From contig JBCDCZ010000061.1 in NCBI GenBank assembly GCA_039180865.1, positions 1 to 18,090 on the forward strand: a stretch of DNA of 18,090 bases. Direction: 5' to 3'. A program made the translations under genes and the position numbers. The notes below the pieces were generated by a model that was not told where the DNA came from, made no database searches, and worked only from the letters and a program-made list of their open reading frames with translations. The DNA comes from JBCDCU01 sp039180865 (GTDB lineage Bacteria; Pseudomonadota; Alphaproteobacteria; Rhizobiales; JACESI01). This document shows, piece by piece, positions 1-7,100 of this stretch (its first letter is position 1; each line of letters opens with the position of its first letter).

Positions 1-485
1 CGTCCCTTGAGATCCGACAACGAGCGCACAGCTCCATCCCGTGGAGCAAGCAGAACTGCAAACACGCCAAGCGCACCTTCCTGGTCCCGCGGAACGGCAA
101 CGGCTTCGACGCACTTACATGCCTGATCAAGCGTGACGAAGGAGGATGCCGAATGGATGGCGTATTGCAGACGGCGATTAGCCTGGAGATTAATGAGCTG
201 TCCGAGTGATGCGACCGGTGACAAGACTACATTGAGGCCAGTTGTTCTCGCGAGCGCCCGTCGGAACGGTTCCATACGTCTTCGCGCAATTTCGTCATTC
301 CCGGTCGTTACAAAACCGATTCTGAGTGTGCCGACAGTCTCGCGCCAGGTCGCTGTTTGTGCGAGCGCTACCGTGGGCGCGACGAGTGAGAATGCAGCGG
401 TAGCGCAGAAAACAAGCAGAATTGCTCGCTGCAACCTTAGGCAGCAGGCTTCAAATCGTCTGATTGTAAGCTCCAACACCCTCAT
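1..485 (-). CDS. PhnD-like ABC transporter substrate-binding protein (partial, C-terminus outside window)
   Basis: An open minus-strand frame runs from ATG 485 off the left edge (161 codons seen). The N-terminus is an arginine-bearing stretch followed by a hydrophobic core (about residues 21-41) ending VALA|Q near residue 42, a typical Sec signal peptide. The mature start, TLRIGFVTTGNDEIARRR, then SPVASLGQLINLQANRR and YAIHSASSFVTL, resembles the first lobe of PhnD/SsuA/transferrin-type periplasmic proteins, which bind phosphonate, phosphate or similar oxyanions. The start lies inside the 3' end of the phosphomannomutase gene, out of frame, overlapping it by 35 bp. A GGATGGAG stretch lies about 12 nt upstream. 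TTG at 434-432 is an alternative start giving a shorter signal peptide. The pair may be translationally coupled. The ligand cannot be told from this half, and no transporter permease or ATPase is visible. The family assignment is fairly safe and the substrate unknown. Confidence 0.72.
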   Translation of the reverse strand, partial: MRVLELTIRRFEACCLRLQRAILLVFCATAAFSLVAPTVALAQTATWRETVGTLRIGFVTTGNDEIARRRMEPFRRALARTTGLNVVLSPVASLGQLINLQANRRLQYAIHSASSFVTLDQACKCVEAVAVPRDQEGALGVFAVLLAPRDGAVRSLSDLKG

Positions 486-1950
486 TCTCGCGCAGAACTC
501 CATCCACGGTCCGGAACATTTGGCGCATACGATCTTCTGAAACCGGACTCTCAACGACAACCACAAGCTCCGGCTTGTTCGAAGATGCCCTCACAAGGCC
601 CCAGGTGCCATCTTCCGCAACGACTCTCACGCCATTTACCGTGATAAGTTCGCGAATATCATGGCCATCGATCTTTTCGCCCGCTGCCTTCATCGCTTCG
701 AAGCGTTTCACAACCTTGTCTACGACGCCATACTTTCTTTCATCGTCGCAATGTGGCGACATCGTGGGTGATCCCCATGTTTTTGGCAGAGCACGGCGAA
801 GATCTGCCATTGTCATATCCGGGTTGCGATCAAGCATATCAAGAATAGCGATCGCCGACACGAGGCCATCGTCATAGCCGCGGCCGATCGGTTGATTGAA
901 GAAATAATGGCCGGATTTTTCGAAGCCTGCCAGCGCGTTAAGCGCGTTCACGCGCCGCTTGATATAAGAGTGTCCGGTTTTCCAGTAATCCGCCGTTATC
1001 TTGTTCTGATTGAGAACCGGGTCGGTCAGAAACAGGCCTGTCGACTTCACGTCAACGACGAACGTCGCTCCTGGATGAAGGGTGGAGAGATCGCGCGCCA
1101 GCATAACACCGACCTTATCGGCAAAGATTTCTTCGCCTTCGTTATCGACGACGCCACAGCGGTCGCCGTCGCCATCGAAACCGAGGCCGACCTCCGCCCC
1201 ATTTTCCAAAACCGCATCACGGATCGCATGAAGCATGTTCATGTCTTCAGGATTTGGATTGTAGCGTGGAAAGGTATGATCGAGTTCAGCATCAAGCGGA
1301 ACAACCTCCGCTCCGAGATCTCTGAGGATTTGGGGTGCGAATGCGCCAGCGGTCCCGTTGCCGCATGCCGCGACGACCCTGATCGGTCGGGTCAGTTTAG
1401 GTCTGCTCGTCAGGTCGCGGCGATAGCGCTCCGCGAAATCGGGGACGAATTCATAGGATCCACCGCCCGGCAATCTCAATGTGTTTTCAAGAACCACCTC
1501 TTTGAGGCGCCCCATCTCATCAGGGCCAAAGGTCAAAGGCCGGTCGACACCCATCTTGACCCCGGTCCAGCCGTTTTCATTATGGGAGGCCGTCACCATG
1601 GCGACTGCCGCAACGTCCAATTCAAACTGTGCGAAATAGGCCATCGGGGACAAGGCAAGGCCAATGTCATAAACCTTGACCCCCGCTGCCATGAGGCCTG
1701 AGTTCAAGGCGATCTTGATTGAGGCGGAATACCCACGGAAGTCATGACCCGTCACGATTTCCGGTTTGACCCCCATTTCGTGCATGACGGTTCCAATGCC
1801 GGCTCCGAGCGCCTGGACGCCCATCAGGTTAATTTCCTCACCGAACAGCCATCGGGCGTCGTATTCCCTGAACCCGGTGGGCTTTACCATGGGCAACGTC
1901 TCGAATTCGAGCGTATTGGGCGTGAGTTTTACGGCAGGTTTTTGAAACAT
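451..1950 (-). CDS. Phosphomannomutase/phosphoglucomutase (alpha-D-phosphohexomutase family)
   Basis: A cytoplasmic enzyme that interconverts hexose 6-phosphate and hexose 1-phosphate (mannose and/or glucose), feeding nucleotide sugars for exopolysaccharide and LPS. With the start at 1950 it has 499 residues, the usual family length. Landmarks are the phosphoserine loop TASHNENG (Ser122), the metal-binding loop GFDGDGDRCG (Asp259, 261, 263), the sugar-specificity loop EKSGHYFF, and the C-terminal phosphate-binding stretch GLVRASSNKPE. The frame stays open upstream to 2058, but those 36 extra codons contain a hairpin-forming stretch and are low complexity. The start MFQKPAVKLTPN matches my memory of rhizobial homologues. 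No strong Shine-Dalgarno is seen before 1950. The 3' end overlaps the PhnD-like gene. Which sugar is preferred cannot be decided from sequence alone, so no symbol is given. Confidence 0.93.
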   Translation of the reverse strand: MFQKPAVKLTPNTLEFETLPMVKPTGFREYDARWLFGEEINLMGVQALGAGIGTVMHEMGVKPEIVTGHDFRGYSASIKIALNSGLMAAGVKVYDIGLALSPMAYFAQFELDVAAVAMVTASHNENGWTGVKMGVDRPLTFGPDEMGRLKEVVLENTLRLPGGGSYEFVPDFAERYRRDLTSRPKLTRPIRVVAACGNGTAGAFAPQILRDLGAEVVPLDAELDHTFPRYNPNPEDMNMLHAIRDAVLENGAEVGLGFDGDGDRCGVVDNEGEEIFADKVGVMLARDLSTLHPGATFVVDVKSTGLFLTDPVLNQNKITADYWKTGHSYIKRRVNALNALAGFEKSGHYFFNQPIGRGYDDGLVSAIAILDMLDRNPDMTMADLRRALPKTWGSPTMSPHCDDERKYGVVDKVVKRFEAMKAAGEKIDGHDIRELITVNGVRVVAEDGTWGLVRASSNKPELVVVVESPVSEDRMRQMFRTVDGVLRENEGVGAYNQTI

Positions 1951-1985
1951 CGGGAACTCATGTTTTTCGTCTGGCAAATTGTTCG

Positions 1986-2004
1986 GGCAGGCTTGTTGCC
2001 TGCC
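1986..2004. repeat. Perfect 7-bp inverted repeat upstream of the phosphomannomutase start
   Basis: On the plus strand GGCAGGC, a 5-nt loop (TTGTT), then GCCTGCC. It lies 36 nt upstream of the phosphomannomutase ATG on the minus strand, so it would be in the mRNA leader if transcription starts further upstream. There is no T-run on either side, so it is not an intrinsic terminator. It may be a leader hairpin or have no function. Confidence 0.4.
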
Positions 2005-2113
2005 ACGAGCGGAGCTTGCGACAGCGGTACCGCAAGAGACCGAAGAAGAAAATGACAAAACGTCTGGCCCGTGTCATTTGCGGGTAGTTTTTTCCTGTCG
2101 CTGATGAACGCCT

Positions 2114-2665
2114 TTACGGCACCATGATGAGCGTGCCGTTCCGTACCTTGTATTCGCTCAATTTCGAGAGAAAGGTGTTTCCGAGTAGGTTCTTATTGCC
2201 GAGAGCACCTCTCTCCATAATGGCGCCTCGTACGTTTCGAACAGTGATCGATCGGAATCGAATTTCATTAATCAATACCGGTGCGAAATGCGCAATTCCA
2301 TTTGCGGTTTGCGATCGACCAACGAAGTCGGACGGTTTGGGATTATAGCCGATACGTCGCGCATCCTCGTAAGACAGAACGACAGCCGTTGCGCCTGTAT
2401 CCACCAAGAAAGGGACCACGCGCCCGTCAACCCGGGCATCGAGGTTGAAATGCCCTCCGCGACCGGCGTTGATCGTGACAGCTCTACTCGGTAAAAAATC
2501 GGTGCTTGCGCCTTCCGGCCGGAAATCGCCAGTCCATGAAGATGCCTCATCTGACTTTGCAACGACCGCCGGGCGCGTCTCTCGTTCAACGAGATCAGGT
2601 AAGATGTAACTGGCAGCAGCAGACAACACCACCACGCCAATCGACAACTGAACAATACCATTCAT
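2114..2665 (-). CDS. Membrane-anchored retropepsin-like aspartic protease (clan AA, TIGR02281-like)
   Basis: A 183-residue protein with one hydrophobic segment at the N-terminus (about residues 4-23) and a periplasmic single-lobe aspartic protease domain from about residue 70. The catalytic motif VPFLVDTGATAVVLS puts the active Asp at 89 in DTGA. The C-terminal flap and second-hydrophobic region, LLGNTFLSKLSEYKVRNG, is the usual ending of this bacterial family. One lobe means it should work as a homodimer, like retroviral proteases. The frame is open to a TTG at 2713, but ATG 2665 is chosen because GAGAAGG lies 9 nt upstream and the anchor then begins at once. It lies 163 bp upstream of the phosphomannomutase on the same strand and could be co-transcribed. 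Natural substrates are unknown for most of the family. Confidence 0.82.
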   Translation of the reverse strand: MNGIVQLSIGVVVLSAAASYILPDLVERETRPAVVAKSDEASSWTGDFRPEGASTDFLPSRAVTINAGRGGHFNLDARVDGRVVPFLVDTGATAVVLSYEDARRIGYNPKPSDFVGRSQTANGIAHFAPVLINEIRFRSITVRNVRGAIMERGALGNKNLLGNTFLSKLSEYKVRNGTLIMVP

Positions 2666-2674
2666 TGCAGGGGC

Positions 2675-2681
2675 CCTTCTC
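2675..2681 (-). promoter_or_regulatory. Shine-Dalgarno GAGAAGG of the retropepsin-like protease
   Basis: On the minus strand GAGAAGG is followed by 9 nt and then ATG 2665. This decides the start in favour of 2665 over the in-frame TTG at 2713. Confidence 0.6.
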
Positions 2682-2905
2682 GGTTGCTTCGCGCTATCCG
2701 ATATCGATACCAACCATCACGCGTCTGCGTTAGAAACCTGTTATAGCTCGAGGCAAAAGTACGATCTCAGCTACAAATTCCCGGGGTTTCCTGGAAAGTG
2801 GTAAACAGTTCTTAACCGATCAGGATACCTTCAAGCGCTCGTGAACAGGCTTGATTGCGATTCAGGTACCTCCACACTCGATATTCTCCAAATGGAACTC
2901 CATGT

Positions 2906-2935
2906 CAGGAGCGCATGTTTTAACGGATGCTCCTG
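2906..2935. repeat. Imperfect inverted repeat just upstream of the DUF547 ribosome binding site
   Basis: CAGGAG (2906-2911) pairs with CTCCTG (2930-2935). The stem can be extended by CAT/ATG after a two-base bulge, leaving a loop of about 10 nt (GTTTTAACGG). It ends directly next to the AAAGGA Shine-Dalgarno (2936-2941) of the DUF547 gene. It could be an operator or a 5'-UTR hairpin that affects ribosome access. There is no T-run, so a terminator is unlikely. Function is inferred only from position. Confidence 0.4.
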
Positions 2936-2947
2936 AAAGGAAATTGA

Positions 2948-3844
2948 ATGCATCTTGCCACGCTCTTTAACCGACGCATGGATCGCAGTTTGAAGACCAT
3001 TGCAACCGGATTATCTGTTCTCGCTTTCGCCATTTCCTTTGCAGCCCCTGCAGCTCAAGCGCAAAGCGCTATTGAGAAGCTCGCCGTCCCGAAATCCAAG
3101 TTGGTGAGTTCTTTCTGGAAGAAGAATGATCCATCCTCGAAGGTCCAAATCGACCATGGTCCCTGGGATGAATTCCTCGGAAAATACGTTCGGACCAACG
3201 GCCGCGGTGTGAATGTCGTCTCTTATCGTCGTGTCGGCAGTGCGGACAGGGCATCACTTAAAACCTATCTTTCTGATCTCCAAAGCGTCGATGTGCCGTC
3301 ATTGAACCGTAACGAGCAATATGCCTATTGGCTGAATCTCTATAACGCAGCTACCGTTTCCATCGTGCTTGATAATTATCCGGTCGAATCGATCCGCGAT
3401 ATCAAAAGGGGTGCATTCGACTTTATCGGGCCCTTCAACGATAAAGTCGTAAAGGTCCACGGAAAGTCTCTCACTTTGAACGATATCGAAAGTGGGATCG
3501 TCCGACCGATCTGGAACGATCCGCTTCTGCATTACGCGTTCAATTGCGCCGCAATATCCTGTCCAAATCTTGGCAAAAAAGCCTATCGTGGCGACAAAAT
3601 CAGAGGTCAACTGGCATCTGCCGCCAGCCGCTTCGTGAACGATCCACGAGGCATCTCTGTTAAGGACGGGAAGGTGACCGCTTCAAAGATTTACTTCTGG
3701 TATCAGGATGATTTTGGCGGAAGTGAAGCATCTGTCCTGAAGCACATCAAACAGTTTGCGGCGCCCGAGCTCAAAGGGAAGCTTGCGAACATCAAGTCAA
3801 TTGACGACTATGAATATGATTGGTCGTTAAATGAAGCGGGTTGA
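2948..3844 (+). CDS. Secreted DUF547 domain protein
   Basis: A 298-residue protein with a Sec signal peptide: basic start, hydrophobic core around residues 19-35, and AAPAAQA|Q cleavage near residue 38. It is therefore expected in the periplasm. The rest is a DUF547 domain, recognised by YAYWLNLYNAATVSIVL, the segment HYAFNCAAISCPNL with Cys200 and Cys205, and IYFWYQDDFGG near the end. DUF547 is widespread in bacteria and has no settled biochemical role; the conserved cysteine and YWxNLYNA motif suggest an enzyme fold but this is not shown. AAAGGA sits 6 nt before the ATG, so this start is well supported; Met11 is a weaker alternative. A strong terminator follows 32 bp after the stop, so it is probably transcribed apart from bchH. 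Confidence 0.88.
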   Translation: MHLATLFNRRMDRSLKTIATGLSVLAFAISFAAPAAQAQSAIEKLAVPKSKLVSSFWKKNDPSSKVQIDHGPWDEFLGKYVRTNGRGVNVVSYRRVGSADRASLKTYLSDLQSVDVPSLNRNEQYAYWLNLYNAATVSIVLDNYPVESIRDIKRGAFDFIGPFNDKVVKVHGKSLTLNDIESGIVRPIWNDPLLHYAFNCAAISCPNLGKKAYRGDKIRGQLASAASRFVNDPRGISVKDGKVTASKIYFWYQDDFGGSEASVLKHIKQFAAPELKGKLANIKSIDDYEYDWSLNEAG

Positions 3845-3876
3845 TTTGGCGACCTCCGATTAACCTGACAAATGTG

Positions 3877-3899
3877 ACGGCCCCAGCGGGGCCGTTTTT
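3877..3899 (+). terminator. Rho-independent terminator of the DUF547 gene
   Basis: A perfect GC-rich hairpin, ACGGCCCC / AGC loop / GGGGCCGT, followed at once by a run of T. It begins 32 bp after the DUF547 stop codon and separates that gene from the bchH promoter region. Confidence 0.9.
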
Positions 3900-3942
3900 C
3901 ATTTAAGCGGCGGAGCGATACAAGATCGAAGTGTCGCGCTTA

Positions 3943-3948
3943 TATACT
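3943..3948 (+). promoter_or_regulatory. bchH: Possible -10 element (TATACT) upstream of bchH
   Basis: TATACT differs by one base from the consensus -10 hexamer and lies 9 bp before the PpsR-type palindrome, which would then cover the transcription start. No convincing -35 is seen 16-18 bp upstream. The competing reading uses TTGACA at 3969-3974 as a -35, but the hexamer 17 bp after it (TCGTTA) is poor. Transcript mapping is needed to choose. Confidence 0.3.
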
Positions 3949-3956
3949 TCTTCGTA

Positions 3957-3974
3957 TGTCAAAATCATTTGACA
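3957..3974. promoter_or_regulatory. Perfect PpsR/CrtJ-type operator TGT-N12-ACA
   Basis: The sequence TGTCAAAATCATTTGACA is a perfect inverted repeat (TGTCAAA, 4-bp spacer, TTTGACA) and fits exactly the TGT-N12-ACA consensus bound by PpsR/CrtJ, the redox- and light-responsive repressor of bacteriochlorophyll genes in purple bacteria. It is 115 bp upstream of the bchH ATG, and its right half contains a consensus -35 hexamer TTGACA (3969-3974). Either as a -35 overlap or at the transcription start, a bound repressor would block RNA polymerase. I looked by eye for a second TGT-N12-ACA site in 3844-4090 and found none. The ppsR gene itself is not in the window. Confidence 0.75.
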
Positions 3975-4007
3975 CATATATGATGACGGGATCGTTAGGC
4001 CAACAGA

Positions 4008-4103
4008 GTGGAGGACTTGGGGGGCGTTCCGCGCAACGATTCTGAAGCGTCGTGGCTGGTGCCTTGTGACAAGTTAAAAATAACAACCAATGCTACGCGT
4101 TGA
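4008..4103 (+). other. Possible 31-codon leader ORF overlapping the bchH start
   Basis: GTG 4008 opens a frame (MEDLGGVPRNDSEASWLV...) that ends at TGA 4101-4103, 14 bp inside bchH in another frame. bchH has no recognisable Shine-Dalgarno, so coupling to a short upstream frame would be one way to start it. The support is thin: the leader's own ribosome binding site is weak, and GTGGAGG at 4008-4014 may be incidental. It may not be a gene. Confidence 0.2.
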
Positions 4104-7100
4104 TCCCAGGACACTAAGGCAGGTACCGATCCGCATCGTTCTTGTGACGATGGATACGCATCTTGCTTCCGCCGCCATGAAGGGCGTCGAAGTCCTGAGC
4201 GAGAAACTACCGGGCCTTCAGTTCAAGCTTCATGCCGCTTCCGATTGGGCTAAACGGCCGGATGGGATCGAATGCTGCATTGCCGACATTAAATCGGCTG
4301 ATATCATCATCGTAACGATGCTGTTTCTCGAGGATCATTTCCAACCGATCCTAAAGGCACTTGAGGACCGCCGCGAAACGTGTGATGCGATGATATGTGC
4401 GATGTCAGCGCCTGAAGTGGTGAAACTCACCCGGATGAACCAGCTGGACATGATGAAGCCCGCCACGGGTTTGCTGGGTCTCTTGAAGCGCATGCGCGGT
4501 AAGAACAAAGCGCAGGCTGGCGGGGCTGCACAAATGCGGATGCTGCGCCGTCTTCCAAAAATCCTGCGCTATATTCCGGGTAGCGCCCAGGACGCGCGCG
4601 CCTATTTTCTGACGCTTCAATATTGGCTCGGCGGCTCCCAGGACAACATCCGCAACATGCTCCTCTTCCTGATTGAGCGTTACGCGAAAGAAGAGCGCGT
4701 CGCACTAAAGACCGGGGATCCGGTTCCTGAGCCTGTGCACTACCCGGACGTTGGTCTTTATCATCCCAAAATGACGGGGACGGTGTGTGACAGCCTCGGT
4801 GATTTACCCGACCCAGTTTCGGTCAACAAATGTGGCGGAACAGTCGGCCTCATCCTGCTGCGCTCTTATCTCCTAGCAGGTAATACCGGTCATTATGACG
4901 GTGTTATATCGGCGATGGAAAATCGGGGCCTCAAAGTCATCCCCGTCTTTGCGTCTGGTCTAGACGCCCGTCCGGCGATCGAGCGTTACTTTATGGACGG
5001 CAATCGCGTCAATGTGGATGCCGTCGTGTCGCTTACCGGTTTCTCACTCGTTGGCGGTCCGGCCTATAACGATGCAAAAGCCGCCGAAGAAGTCCTGGCA
5101 AAGCTTGATTGCCCATACATTGCAGCCCATCCGGTCGAATTCCAATCGCTCGACGAATGGGGTAAATCGGAGCGCGGCCTTTCACCGGTCGAAAGCACGA
5201 TCATGGTCGCTATTCCGGAACTCGACGGCGGTACGGTGCCTATGGTTTTTGGCGGGCGTCTGGGGTCTACTGGATCCTGCTGCGGACGCTGCGAACGCTC
5301 CGCGATCTCGAATAATCTGGACGCGGCTTATGACATGGCAAGTTGTCCGGAACGGGCTGCGATGCTTGCAGCGCGGACCGATCGCCTCGTAAATCTGCGA
5401 AAAGCGCGATCATGCGATCGTAAGATCGCGATCGTTCTTTTCAATTTCCCACCAAATGCAGGTGCTACCGGCACGGCAGCCTACCTGGGTGTTTTTGAAT
5501 CGCTCTTCAATACGCTCGATGCTTTGAAACGGGATGGTCACAAGGTCGACATGCCCGAGAGCGTAGAACACTTGCGCGACCTTATTCTTGATGGCAACGC
5601 CGCCCAGCATGGCGCCGACGCCAATGTTCACCACCTAGTCAGTGCTGATGATTATGTCCGACGTGAGCCTTACCTCGCGGATATCGAGGCCCAATGGGGA
5701 CCGGCACCCGGCAAGGGATTGTCAAACGGCCGCGAGCTCTTCGTTCTAGGACGGCAATTTGGAAACGTTTTTGTCGGGATTCAGCCGCCATTCGGATATG
5801 AAGGCGATCCGATGCGCCTTTTGTTTGAGTCCGGCTTCACTCCAACTCATGCTTTCTCTGCATTCTATCGATATTTGCGAGAAGATTTTGGCGCCAATGC
5901 GGTCCTACATTTTGGTACACACGGTGCACTCGAATTCATGCCTGGGAAGCAAACCGGTCTATCAAGTGAATGCTGGCCGGATCGTCTGATCCAGGATCTA
6001 CCGAACCTCTATCTCTATGCGTCGAACAACCCTTCAGAGGGGGCACTCGCAAAACGGCGCGCCGGCGCAACACTAATCTCTTATTTGACGCCGCCGGTGA
6101 CACAGGCTGGGCTTTACAAAGAACTTGCCGAATTGAAATCTATGCTCGACCGCTGGCGCAGTGCCGATTCTTCCGACGCGGAGGCGCGTAGCGAATGCGT
6201 TGAGATTATCAAAGCGCAGGCTGAAGCACTTGAATTGAAAGAATATGCGCTTTTCGATGATGCGGCGGTCGACCCTGAGCAGGCAATCAAAGCGCTCTCT
6301 GATGCGTTGCTTGAACTTGAATACGCGCTGATTCCTCACGGAATGCATGTCGTCGGCAAGGTACCCTCCGCCGAAGAACGGTTCGATCTCCTGACCTCGA
6401 TGGTCGATGAAGACAGCGGCCCCGCATTTTCAGCACCGGTTCTGGAGCGCCTTGCGGCCGGGGATGCCCCGCGCACGGCACTCAAGACAGCCGGAGTTGA
6501 GTTTCGTGCTGGCGATCTTGACCGCCTCGAAACGCTCTCCAAAACTGCCAGATTGTTAAAGAAGGAAACTGAGCTTGACGGGATCGTGCGAGCCTTATCA
6601 GGCCGTTTTATCCGTCCGGCTCCAGGCGGCGATCTTCTGCGCTCCCCGGAAGTCCTGCCGACCGGTCGCAACCTGCATGGTTTCGATCCGTTCCGGATTC
6701 CAAGCGCTTATGCAGTCATTGATGGCGCGGCCCAGGCCAACCGCCTGATAGACCGGTATCGCGAAGACGGAAACCCGCTGCCGAACTCCATTGCCATGGT
6801 CCTTTGGGGAACGGATAACCTGAAGCGCGAAGGAAGCCCGATTGCGCAGGCCCTCGCACTGATGGGTGCTAAACCGCGTTTTGACTCCTACGGACGATTG
6901 GCTGGCGCTGAGCTCATCGCGCTCGAAGATCTCGGTCGTCCCCGTATCGATGTTGTGATTACGATTTCAGGGATTTTCCGCGATCTCCTCCCGCTCCAGA
7001 TCAAGCTTCTTGCCGAAGCGTCGCTTCTGGCTGCTTCCGCAGACGAGCCCCTTGAGAAAAATTACATCCGCAAGAACGCACTCACCTTCATGGAGGAACA

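Noticed and set aside
133..540. 135-codon plus-strand frame at the left edge
   Set aside because: It is the shadow of the minus-strand PhnD-like gene, which has a signal peptide and recognisable family sequence.
892..1701. 269-codon plus-strand frame
   Set aside because: It is antisense to the phosphomannomutase, whose motifs are complete; the translation shows no known domain.
1951..2058. N-terminal extension of the phosphomannomutase to 2058
   Set aside because: The extra residues are low complexity, overlap a perfect hairpin, and do not match the usual start of the family.
3844..4090. A second PpsR site or an FNR-type box before bchH
   Set aside because: Checking TGT and ACA triplets by eye gave no other N12 spacing, and no TTGAT-N4-ATCAA was found.
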